This document shows positions 44,505 through 55,102 of a DNA stretch of 64,000 nucleotides, piece after piece. The DNA comes from Plantago ovata (Eukaryota > Streptophyta > Magnoliopsida > Lamiales > Plantaginaceae). The stretch covers positions 115,667,547-115,731,546 of the forward strand of contig CM051455.1 of assembly GCA_028274465.1 (NCBI GenBank), in the 5' to 3' direction. The notes beneath the pieces were generated by a model that was given only the letters and a program-made list of their open reading frames with translations, was not told where the DNA came from and did not search any database. Position 1 is the stretch's first letter; the number at the start of each line of letters is the position of its first letter. The position numbers were made by a program, and so were the translations under genes.

Positions 44505-46175
44505 TGTTAGGAAACTTGTAATTTTGATGAGCAATTAATCATGCCAAATTAAGAACAGTCCAGTAACTAGTACTCTTGAGGTCCATAGGATTTTAGAATT
44601 TTTAAAGGACATTGTAAAAGAGGAACGTTTGCTGATGACTTAGATAGGTGTTAGATAAGTTTTTATCCTTGTGGATGTCGTACTTTAATTTCTGTGAAGA
44701 AATTAATCTATTGACACATTTGCGTATGATGTATTTTATTTTCTGAAAAGAAAATATCTTATTGATGCTTAGCTTTGATGTAACTTATTTTCTGAAAAGA
44801 AAATGACCTATTGAAGCATTTGCTGAAGATGTATTTTGTTTATTACAAACAAATTATTGAAGCAAATAAGAAACCGGTCAGAATCTTGAAGACTTTTGAA
44901 GATCTGAAGACTTGAAGATTGCTGAAGACTGGTAAGGCACGTGTTGCTCAGAAAGTGAAATTTTCAGCAACAGCATTGCATAAGTGAAAATCTGAAAGAC
45001 AGAGTAGGTTGTGCTTGCTGAAACTGAGAATAAACACTTGCTGATGAACATATGTGACCTCTTGCTGAATGTACGTGATTTTGCGCTCCATTGTTACTGC
45101 TTGAATTCTATTCAAAGGTGCATTTAATGCAAAGCTTACACGCGAAGGACATAAAGACTAGAAGACAAACAAAGGTTGCTGCTGAAAGTACAAAAGCAAG
45201 ATAGTGACATGTTAAGGAACAAAAGCCTTAGGATTTGAAATTCAAACGGCTCCTTACTTGCACTATAAATAGAGGTCATCCGGCAAAGAGTTGAAGTGTG
45301 TCAACAACGTGATCAAACTCTCACTTGTGCTTAAAACTCACAAACCTTCAAACACTCTTACTGCCATTGATCCGTTCCAAGACTTAAAGCTTGAAAAAGC
45401 TACTTGTGAAGAAGTAGAACAAACTCGGCTAAGAAATTAGTTAAGTGTTCTTTCTTTCGAACAAGAACAAGTCTTGACACCAGAAACAATCAAACTTGTT
45501 TACTGCAAAGTATTCCAAGTTGTGTTTCTTAGATTACTTGTTGTAACTGAAGAAGTTATAATTAAGTTATCTCACCCCAAAACTCTCTAACTGAAAATAC
45601 ACCCTTTCAGGCGTGATATTCAGGGGGAACTTAATCAAGCATAGTTTTGCTGATTAAAAGTACCAAGTTTGGTGAAGAACAAGGTTGAGTTCTCTAGTTT
45701 AGGTTGGAGACAAAGCAAGTGTGCTTTGGTTTCTGTTGAATCGCTTTAGATAGGAGATTGTAAGGAACCTCAATCATATCTTAGTGGATTCAATCCTAGA
45801 AAGGACAAAGTGGATTAGTTGGGAGATTACGCCACTCTCAAATACCACTCTAAAAAGCGTTTGTGTGATTTACTTACTGCATTTAGCTTTCAACAAATTT
45901 TATCTGTTTGTACACAGTCACTCACATCACTTGCTGAAACACTTTACTTGCTGAAAAAGCACTTATTGTTTCAAAGACTTCCGCTCTCTGATTTTAAGTA
46001 TCAGCAAACCAAGCTACTGTAAAGTAACTTACGCCTGCTGAGAAAGTCAAGTATCAGCAATCTCATTACTGAAAAGTAATAAGTACTTGCTGAGAAAGTT
46101 TTAAACGACAAAAGTTTGAAAAGACTATTCACCCCCCCCCCTCTAGTCTTTTCTTGTTGTTTAAAGGGACCAACA
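44505..46175 (+). repeat. Solo LTR of the Sirevirus-like copia family
   Basis: 1671 bp, TGTTAGGAAACTTG to GGGACCAACA, with a TATA box (CTATAAATAGAGG near 45264). Flanking bases ATGAA (44500-44504) and ATGAC (46176-46180) differ by one base. No internal sequence on either side, so this is a solo LTR from unequal recombination. Confidence 0.88.
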
Positions 46176-46362
46176 ATGACTTTAGAAAAATAAATATTTC
46201 AATCAAAAAATTAATTTAAAGATTTAAAAAATCTAAAATATAATTATAAAATAAAATAAAAATTAAATATTTAACAAGATCCATCCATCTTCTTCTTCGC
46301 TAAAGTTTCGGTACTGGATAATTCCGGTATCGGAGCTCTGGTGCCGGTAACGGTGGAGCAAT

Positions 46363-46411
46363 GGTGGAGCTGCTGCTCCACCGATCTGGTGGTGGAGCAG
46401 CTTGCTCCACC
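46363..46411. repeat. Two adjacent GC-rich hairpins
   Basis: GGTGGAGC-TGCT-GCTCCACC at 46363-46382 and GGTGGAGCA-GCT-TGCTCCACC at 46391-46411, inside the small DNA transposon. Further GGTGGAGC and CCGGTA(A/C)C copies flank them. Confidence 0.85.
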
Positions 46412-46729
46412 GTTTTCGGCGCTGGAGCTCCGGTACCAGAAAAAATTACAGTACCGAAGCTTTGGGGATGATGAAGATAATTTTTTTATTTTTATTTTAG
46501 TTAAGATTTTTTTTTTTAAATTTATTTTAGTATTTTACTTAGTTTTCTTTTAATTATTTATCTTTTTTATTTGAAAACACTAAGGTTTGTTTGGTTTCAT
46601 CAAAATTAAATTTTGGAATAGTGAATTTTTGTTGACTTTGGACTAAAATGTAATTGATAAACTAAAGTAGTTCATTTCGTTATTAGGGACGCTAAGAGGG
46701 TATAAAAAATCAATGGACCCAAATAATAA

Positions 46730-47690
46730 ATTCTATTCCAAAAATACCCTTAATCATTACCAACTAACTATATTCCAAAAATACCCTTAATCGGACAGCC
46801 CATTGGGTTGCGGTTTCCCGTTTGGTTCGGCCGCCCAATTGGATGTGGTTTCCCGTTTGGGTTGGATGTCCCGTTTGGAGGTGGCATTACCCGGCTGATT
46901 GGATCGTATTACCCATTAGGTGGCGCACCCCCGGTTGGATCGGTGCTCCCGTTTTGGGTGCGGTTTCCCATTAGGGATAGGATGTCCCGTTGGGGGGTGG
47001 CATACCTAGTTGAATGGATCGGATTGCCCATCGGGTGGCGCGCCCCAGTTTGGATCGGTGCTCCCGGTTGGATTGGTTCTCTCGCTTGGATCGGATTGCC
47101 CGCTTGGGATGCGGTTTCCCGTTTGAATCCATAGCATATGTTAAACAATGAGGCTGCAAGAATTGCAAATCACTAGAATTACTAGAAAGTTACTACTTAG
47201 TAGTCAAATGGTGAATGAATTATTGATAGGTGAAAGATAACTCACCGGATGAATTGAATTACTGGAATATAGTATGTTTTCACCTTGAAAAGGGAGCCAA
47301 GATACTTCAAGAGAAGCGTATTTGCAAGAGTTCCTCTTTTTATTCATTTGATGTTTTAATTGTTTTGTACACATGTAACATGTTAAAAAATAAATTCTAT
47401 TCCAAAAATACCCTTAATCATTACCAACTAACTCTATTCCAAAAATACCCTTAATCGGACAGCCCATTGGGATGCAATTGCCCGTTTGGATCGGTCGCCC
47501 GATTGGATGCGGCTTCCCGTTTGGATCGGATGTCCCGTTTGGAGGTGCGGATGATTGGATCGGATTGCCGATTGGGTGGCGCGCCCCCGGTTGGATCGGT
47601 GATCCCGTGTGGGTGCGGTTTCCCATTAGGGATAAGATGTCCCGTTGGGGGGTGGCTTACCCGGTTGAATGTGAAGGTTTGGCGTTTAGG
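46730..47690. repeat. 18-bp minisatellite arrays with spacer, two further units
   Basis: Spacer end 46730-46797, minisatellite 46798-47130, spacer 47131-47460, minisatellite 47461-47690. Very similar to 43436-44368, so the whole composite was duplicated. A last few units lie at 47786-47850. Confidence 0.85.
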
Positions 47691-48156
47691 GTAACTAAAT
47701 GAAAAATCCATTTGTGATTAATAACAAGAATAACTGACTTATGAGTACTTACCAAATAATCTCGGTTTCCTGTGTGATTGTGAGGATGTGGTTTCCCGGT
47801 TTTGTATCGGATTGCCCATTGGGATGCGGTTGCTCGTCTTGGATGCGGATAAAAGAGAAGGTATAGTTCATTGAGGAGACCAGTATATTTTTCATATTTC
47901 TAGCTTAATAGCTATTTCATAAAAAAATGTTATAGTTGATTTAAAATTCTTATAAGATATATGCAAAGGATCCCAAATTTTGGATTTTTAGACCAGGGCC
48001 ACAAAAAAAAAAGGCAGCCCACCATTAATATCCATTGCATACTACAGTGAGAGCCCATCCAAGGCGTTAGCCCATTTGCCTCCCTTTGTCATAAATAGTA
48101 AGTGGGGTGATGGAGGTTGGCTGAAAGTAGGATAGGGGCAAAATTTGGGAAATTCC
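47691..48156. other. Intergenic region upstream of the GRF-type gene
   Basis: AT-rich, with stray CCCGTTTGG-like units to 47850. The last ~200 bases probably hold the promoter and 5' UTR of the next gene. No clear TATA box. Confidence 0.4.
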
Positions 48157-48753
48157 ATGGCTAGTTCATCCAGATCGACGAGGAAACAGAGACCTCTGGT
48201 GACGAGCGAAATCTGCTATTGTGGATCTATTGTGCTTGAGTTCGTCTCTCGCACGGAAGCACATCGTGATATGCCTTTTCAGAAATGCAGCCGTTTATAT
48301 GGAGGTTTTATTCCTTGCACTTGATTTTCTCTTTAATTGTGATAATGTGTTTGAAGACGTTTTATAGATCATAATTATTTTGGTTTGTTAGATGACCCAA
48401 CTAGTGACCATGTGTGGCGTTGGAATAATGGCCATGTCTTCTCCTTGCAATGTCGGGAGAGGCGCAACCGCGGGGATCAAAGAATGTCAGATCTAGGATA
48501 TATTGAAGAGGAGAACATGAGATTGAAAGAGATGTTAGCAAGTAAAGAAGTTGAGGTCCGGTCCCTTCGGGATGAGTTAGAGCATTATTCGAAGCTGTTT
48601 GAAGCAGTTGATACGTTAAACGAGGAACTGGCAGAGAAGAACCTGGCCCTTGAAGAAAAAGTAGAGTGGCTAAGTGGGAAAAATTCAGAGTTGTCCCGAA
48701 AGCTTAAGTCCCTATCCGAGGGCCTGCAACGATTTATTCCAAATCTGAATTGA
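48157..48753 (+). CDS. GRF-type zinc-finger-like, coiled-coil protein
   Basis: Exons 48157-48304 and 48392-48753 (GT-AG) give 169 residues. Residues 20-80 resemble a plant GRF zinc finger: CYCG, then FVSRTEAHRDMPFQKCSRLYG across the splice and DHVWRWNN. One of the usual later cysteines is not obvious, so the finger may be degenerate. Residues 90-160 form a heptad-rich coiled coil (EEENMRLKEMLASKEVEVRS). Many plant genomes carry such short GRF-coiled-coil genes near MULEs. It converges with the MULE transposase gene downstream (450 bp apart). A role in nucleic-acid binding is plausible but unproven. Confidence 0.72.
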
Positions 48754-49204
48754 TGATCAATTTGGTTGCATGATTTGCCAAGTTAGAGTGGTTATCTGGT
48801 GTTGTAATGTACTATATTCTTAAAGGCTGAAGTGTTCTAATGTTTCTGTCTGTATTAGTGTGTTTATGTATTTGAAAGTTTCTGATTAGTAAGTGTAGTA
48901 TTTATTAAACGCCCTTTATGAAACAGTCTATTACTAAGTTTATGTGTGTATTTGTATTTTTTTGTGCCAGTATGCATGCAGAAACCTTTTCATTCAGGAA
49001 GATGAAGTCTGAACATCCTTTTAAGTGCCTTTTAAATTGCTGAAGATAGTGGACTTTGTAACAGCCATAAAAAGGCCTTCAGAATTCATAAAAAAAGGTT
49101 GCAAGACTCACTTGCCAAACAAAGGAGTACGAAATCTCATGGATTATACATGATTGAATAACTGAATCTGCATATACCAGAAGTCACAAAATGAGTACGA
49201 AATC
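48754..49204. other. Convergent spacer between the GRF-type gene and the MULE gene
   Basis: Non-coding, AT-rich; 3' UTRs of both genes. A short direct repeat (TGAGTACGAAATCTCATGG near 49120 and 49192) lies by the MULE stop. Confidence 0.5.
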
Positions 49205-50706
49205 TCATGGAGTGCCTGGTGCTTTGTCCTCCATATGTCCCATGTCCATGTCAATATCATCACCTTCTTCAGCAAAACCACATGTCGTCCAATAGTGTGT
49301 CCCATATTTGCCACACCTACCGCATAGAAACTTGCCTGGTTTTCTCTCGCCTATAGAACGGTGCCTTTTGTCCTTCGGCCTTCCAGGATCTCTTCTCATA
49401 ACAGGAGGGTCTATCTTCGTGGGTGTGTTGAGGTTGATGACCTCATACTTCTCTGTAGTGGGGATGGGGTTTATGTCGGCCTCATAGACCTGTATGTAAG
49501 TCCTCTTAAAGAAATAAGACTGGACTACTAGCCGTAAGTCCCATTTCACTGCGTTAACGCAGGCTACAACATGGACACATGGGAAGCCCGTGATCTGCCA
49601 TTGGTAACAAGTGAACGTTTGATTGTGAAGATGTACCTGTTAAGACACGGTCATATGTTTGATGCGTTAAACAATAAGAGACATGAGTTAAACTGAGTGC
49701 AATGTTTTTTGATGGCAGAGGCGATAACTTACCGTACACGAGGGTCTTGAAAGTACTTCAAACTTGCCATTTGTACCTGTATTAAGTACTGTCCAGTTTT
49801 CGGCAATGCTGGATAGCTCGTTCCAATGGTCCTCCATATTGGGTGTGAGGGATCCAGTCCATTTGTGAGGAAGTTGCCGGCGTTCATAGAACCACTTCAT
49901 CAATTGTGCACGAATGCAATCCAACATAAATGTGACGGGGAGTGATCGGGCTCCGAGCACCCAACTATTGAATGACTCAGCCGCGTTACTTGTAAGGTCA
50001 TTGTACTTGTGGACCTTAGGCGAAAATGCGACGGCCCACTTTTCACCTGGCAGATCCTTGAGGAAATGAGTAGCAACTGCTCCTCCCTTATCTTTGAACT
50101 TCTAAATAGCTACTTCATACAGCCTCATACTCGGAGCGTAGGCAGCCTCCTTTAGTAAACAACACATGTGATTTTTGAATTTTTCGGAGTTTTTCTTGCC
50201 AGTGTACATGGCTCTCAAGTTCTTCATTAAATGGAAGAGGCAGAAGTGGTGGATTGGTTTGTTGGGGTAGACTTTGTTAAAAGCATGCATTAGTCCTGCT
50301 GCCCGATCTGAGACATATGTTATTTCTTCTCGATCATGCACATGTTTGTCAAGCATGTTGAAGAACCATGTCCAATTCTCGGAATTCTCTGATGAAACAA
50401 TGGCCATGGCAACTGGGAAGAGGCCTGTTAAAATACAATTGAAACACACAGCAAACGCAGAAAGTTTTGTGTTAGGAAAATTATGTTAATGGTAAAACTG
50501 ACTGACGAAGGAGGCAGTCAAAAAACAAACGAGGTTGTTGACCCTTGATAGTTGATACTAAGTGTCTGTGAAGACAAAGAAAATAAACTAATTTGTACGG
50601 AAACTAATACTAAATACAGTAGAACCCAGACTCTGTAGAAAACAATATGGTTAAAAGCCATAAAAAACAGACCACTAGTATTTTTCAGATTATGACGAAG
50701 CAGGTC

Positions 50707-51215
50707 ATAAAAAAAGGCTCAAACAAGTGAGTACGGGGGAAATATTGATCTCAAATATATACTTTCGTGTTGGGCATATTTTTTATACTGAAGAGGCTAA
50801 TGAAACAGACAAAGTGTCACAAAAGATCGAATATCATAGATTGACAAGTAGTGTAATGTTTTTTGAAATTTTAGCATATATAAGGAGGGGATAAAAAAAG
50901 GCTCAAACGAGTGAGTACGGGGGAAATACTGATCTCAAATATATACATTATGGTTTGCATATTATGGCTAATGAAACAGACAAAGTATCACAAAAGATCG
51001 AAGATCATAGATTGACAAGTAGTGTAATTTTTTTGAAATTTTAGCATATATAAGGAGGGGATAAAAAAAGCTTCAAACAAGTGAGTACGGGGGAAATATT
51101 GATCTCAAATATATACGTTATGGTTTGCATATTATGGCTAATGAAACAGACAAAGTATCACAAAAGCTCGAAGATCATAGATTGACAAGTAGTGGTTTCT
51201 GAAATTTTAGCATAT
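50707..51215. repeat. Three tandem ~175-bp repeats in a MULE intron
   Basis: Units start near 50707, 50889 and 51059, each with ATAAAAAAAG(G/C)(C/T)TCAAAC, GAGTACGGGGGAAATA and CATAGATTGACAAGTAGTG. They lie wholly in the intron between exons 3 and 4. Confidence 0.88.
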
Positions 51216-52619
51216 ATTAGTAGGGTAGCAGAAAGGGTTTAGGTATAATTAGTATTGGACTGCACACCATGTAGAAAAAAATAGATGAATTAGGAAAGTA
51301 AGATTCAGCTTCAGTACCATTGTTACCATCCTTTGTCGTAGCAACGAGTAATGTTCCTCTATAGCGGCTCTTCATAAAGGTCCCGTCAATGAAATGCATA
51401 GGCCTGCAAGCCTTGAAACCCTTCAAACTAGCATCAAATGCAACGAAAAACCTTTTGAACATGGTACTCCCTTTCTCAGTCTCCAATGTAGTTACACTCC
51501 CCGGGTTCGTCCTCCTTATTGCATCAGTATACCATCTAAGTTCATTAAATGATTCATTGTAACCGCCAAATAAACTTGCTCGGGCAGTCTCAACTGAGCG
51601 CCATACCTTCTCATACCTGATAACAAATCCCCAGTGCTTAAAGATTTCGCGCTTAATCTCTATCGGAGTAAGTGTTGGGTAATCCTGTACTGTATCCAAT
51701 ATTATATTCCCCAAGGTCCACTGGCCCATGCGCTTGGAATCGTTCCTCATCATCGCAAGCTTACATGTATGTGCAAGGTTTGCCTTGTTGATCATGAAAA
51801 CATGTGTGAATGAATGTTCAGAACCACGAACGTGCCATTTGCATCCTTCGGAAGCAGCTCTGGCACAATACGCTTTCACGTATGTTGCATTGTTCTTAGA
51901 ATATTTATACCTGAACCCTAACTTCGCAGAGTACTTCACAAGCTTCTCGCGGAACTCTACAACTCCTCCACAGAACTCCTACCCCACACCAGTTATGTAC
52001 TTCGCCCAATGTGCTGATCGCAGCGCTGGTGCCTCATGTTGCGGGTTGAATTAAAAAACAGGCACACTTGTTGTTGCTCCGGGGAAGAACTCCCCTCTGT
52101 CACGCTTTTCTTGAAGAAACTTGCGTTTGGACTTTGGAGCTTGATGGTTGATTAGGTTAGGTACTTCTGGGGGAGAATCTTGTGACAATTTAGGCATTTT
52201 GGAGGGCGGGGAGAACTGGTCATCAAAGAAGTCTGTTGGGATGTCCACTTTCCTTTTGTTTTTAGACCGCGACTCCTTGAGAATTCTATCTTTGAAGGTG
52301 AACGATTTGAGCGGAATTTTTGGTTTGGGCGTTTCGTGATTGAACAAGTATGGAGAGGGTGGTTTAACTGGGGTTGAAGGTGTTGATTTTTGTACATACT
52401 CGACATTTAGATCGAACATGCATGGTTTAGGATGAGCCTGAGAGGTATGAGTAGTTGTTTTTTGTTGTCTGTAATAATCATCAATGTGGGAAGGGCGGTT
52501 GGGTTGCGGTGTATTGGCTTTTTGGGGGATAGTAATAATGATTTCATCAAGACTGAGGCATCTAGCCAACAAAAACATGTTCTGGAAATCAGCTTCATTC
52601 CTCAATGAACAATTATTAG

Positions 52620-53130
52620 CATTATTCACTTGAAATGTGAATCCATCGGCAAATGGCTCAAAAATGGGATTCATTTCTGTAATCATTAAACGGAAAATAA
52701 CAACATTTAAGACCACTTAAACACAAAAATGCAGGGATAAAGCAGAAAAAGGAGATTTACATCAAAAGCAAAATAAAAAAAGGAATTTCAAATCCAACCA
52801 TATATGATAAGTACTCATGGCGAGATCCTGAAAACTGGAAAAAGATAGACGGAAGATTTAAAAATACACAAGCTTTAATCAACATTATTCACTTGAAATG
52901 TAAATCCATCGGCAGATGGCTAAGGGTAAAAAATGGAATTCATTTCTGTGATCATTAAACGGAAAATAACAACATTTAAGTCCTATTAAACACACAAATG
53001 CAGGGATAAAGCAGAATGGAAATAAAAAAAGCAATTTCAAATCCAACCATATATGATCAGATAAGTCGTCATGGCGAGCTCCTGAAAACTGGAAAAAGAT
53101 AGTCGGAAGATTTAAAAAGTCAGAAGGTTT
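52620..53130. repeat. ~260-bp tandem duplication covering the start of MULE exon 2
   Basis: 52620-52880 and 52883-53130 are direct copies (CATTATTCACTTGAAATGT, CATTTCTGTRATCATTAAACG, TCCTGAAAACTGGAAAAAG). The upstream copy repeats the exon 2 acceptor and first codons, but its frame is broken, so it is a decoy exon within the first intron. Confidence 0.8.
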
Positions 53131-53287
53131 AATCACCTTTGATTTGTTGTTTGAATGTTGCAAATGTCATCGACCGACTAGCTCGTAACTTAACCTTGGA
53201 TGATCCACTCTTACAAACGAGATCTATGTCCATGTCCGGCGGCGGTGGTTCATGGAGATAAGCCATATTTGTGATGAAGTAACTTTT

Positions 53288-55026
53288 TGTTAGGAAACTT
53301 GTAATTTTGATGAGCAATTAACCATGCTAAATTAAGAACTGTCCAGTAACTAGTACTCTTAAGGTCCATAGGAATTTAGAATTTTAAGGACATTGTAAAA
53401 GAGGAACGTTTGCTGATGACTTAGATAGGTGTTAGATAAGTTATTTCTTTAGTGTATGACGTATTTTATTTTCTGAGAAGAAAATAATTTATTGACACTT
53501 TAGTGTATGACGTATTTTATTTTCTGAGAAGAAAATAATTTATTGACACTTTAGCGTATGATGTATTTTATTTTCTGAAAAGAAAATATCTTATTGATGC
53601 TTAGCTTTAATTAACCTTATTTTCTGAAAAGAAAATGACCTATTGAAGCATTTGCTGAAGATGTATTTTGTTTATTACAAACAAATTATTGAAGCAAATA
53701 AGAAACCGGTCAGAATCTTGAAGACTTTTGAAGATCTGAAGACTTGAAAACTTGAAGACTTGAAGATTGCTGAAGACTGGTAAGGCACGTGTTGCTCAGA
53801 AAGTGAAATTTTCAGCAACAGCATTGCATAAGTGAAAATCTGAAAGACAGAGTAGGTTGTGCTTGCTGAAACTGAGAATGAACACTTGCTGATGAACATA
53901 TGTGACCTCTTGCTGAATGTACGTGATTTTGCGCTCCAATGTTACTGTTTGAATTCTATTCAAATGTGCATTTAATGCAAAGCTTACACGCGAAGGACAT
54001 GAAGACTAGAAGACAAAGAAAGGTTGCTGCTGAAAGTACAAAAGCAAGATAGTGACATGTTAAGGAACAAAAGCCTTAGGATTTGAAATTCAAACGGCTC
54101 CTTACTTGCACTATAAATAGAGGTCATCCGGCAAAGAGTTGAAGTGTGTCAACAACGTGATCAAACTCTCACTTGTGCTTAAAACTCACAAACCTTCAAA
54201 CACTCTTACTGCCATTGATCCGTTCCAAGACTTAAAGCTTGAAAAAGCTACTTGTGAAGAAGTAGAACAAACTCGGCTAAGAAATTAGTTAAGTGTTCTT
54301 TCTTTCGAACAAGAACAAGTCTTGACACCAGAAACAATCAAACTTGTTTACTGCAAAGTATTCCAAGTTGTGTTTCTTAGATTACTTGTTGTAACTGAAT
54401 AAGTTATAATTAAGTTATCTCACCCCAAAATTCTCTAACTGAAAATACACCCTTTCAGGCGTGATATTCAGGGGGAACTTAATCGAGCAAGGTTTTGCTG
54501 ATTAAAAGTACCAAGTTTGGTGGAGAACAAGGTTGAGTTCTCTAGTTTAGGTTGGAGACAAAGCAAGTGTGCTTTGGTTTCTGTTGAATCGCTTTAGATA
54601 GGAGATTGTAAGGAACCTCAATCATATCTTAGTGGATTCAGTCCTAGAAAGGACAAAGTGGATTAGTTGAGAGATTACGCCACTCTCAGATACCACTATA
54701 AAAGCGTTTGTGTCATTTACTTACTGCATTTAGCTTTCAGCAATTTACATCTGTTTGTACACAGTCACTCACTTCACTTGCTGAAACTCTTTACTTGCTG
54801 AAAAATCACTTATTGTTTCAAAGACTTCCGCTCTCTGATTTTAAGTATCAGCAAACCAAGCTACTGGAAAGTAACTTACGCTTGCTGAGAAAGTTAAGTA
54901 TCAGCAACCTCATTACTGAAAAGTAATAAGTACTTGCTGAGAAAGTTTTTAAACGACAAAAGTTTGAAAAGACTATTCACCCCCCCCCCCCCCCTAGTCT
55001 TTTCTTGTTGTTTAAAGGGACCAACA
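53288..55026 (+). repeat. LTR of the Sirevirus-like copia family, probably solo
   Basis: 1739 bp, same family as 44505-46175, with an extra internal ~52-bp triplication (53440-53570, TATTTTATTTTCTGAGAAG). CTTTT lies on both sides (53283-53287, 55027-55031). No primer binding site follows and the gag next door lacks its N-terminal half. A solo LTR explains the exact LTR end better than an internal deletion. It lies 22 bases upstream of the MULE start codon. Confidence 0.75.
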
Positions 55027-55102
55027 CTTTTGAATCAAGAATGGATCCATACTCAGAATTTCTATTATAATCAAGGAATGCCTGACATTAGTTGTTAAAA
55101 AC

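Larger units (their letters stand above)
44369..46720. mobile_element. Small DNA transposon with 9-bp target duplication, holding a solo LTR
   Basis: AAATAATAA at 44360-44368 and again at 46721-46729 flank this block. Uninterrupted copies of the same spacer at about 43684-43700 show the empty site. Without the nested LTR (44505-46175) the element is about 676 bp. Its ends share inverted ATTGATT and subterminal TCAATTACATT(A/T)TAGT motifs, so it is a non-autonomous MULE- or hAT-like element with degraded terminal repeats. No coding capacity. Confidence 0.65.
49205..53266 (-). pseudogene. MULE (MuDR-type) transposase, one nonsense codon
   Basis: Minus-strand exons: 53266-53137 (MAYLHEPPPPDMDIDL), 52676 to about 52070, about 51967-51318, 50424-49733 and 49636-49205. 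All joins I could check are in phase; the second intron boundary is uncertain. Exons 1-2 form the PB1-like N-terminal domain of plant MuDR proteins, then a Pro/Lys-rich linker. Exon 3 has the zinc-binding N-region (VEFREKLVKYSAKLGFRY, EGCKWHVRG) and the first catalytic Asp in FIDGTFMKSRYRG. Exon 4 has LFPVAMAIVSSENSENW, SDRAAGLMHAF and HHFCLFHLMKNL. Exon 5 has the SWIM finger (CYQWQITGFPCVHV) and a C-terminal knuckle CGRCGKYGTHYWTTC. A TAG at 50102-50104 interrupts exon 4 between LYEVAI and KFKDKGG. No terminal inverted repeats were found. Confidence 0.82.

Noticed and set aside
43242-47711. Many 60-130-codon frames in the minisatellites
   Set aside because: Produced by units divisible by three; frames appear on both strands with the same low-complexity peptides and no conserved start or stop pattern.
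55027-55102. Primer binding site for the copia gag-pol at 55103
   Set aside because: No TGGTATCAGAGC-type sequence follows the LTR, and gag lacks its N-terminus.
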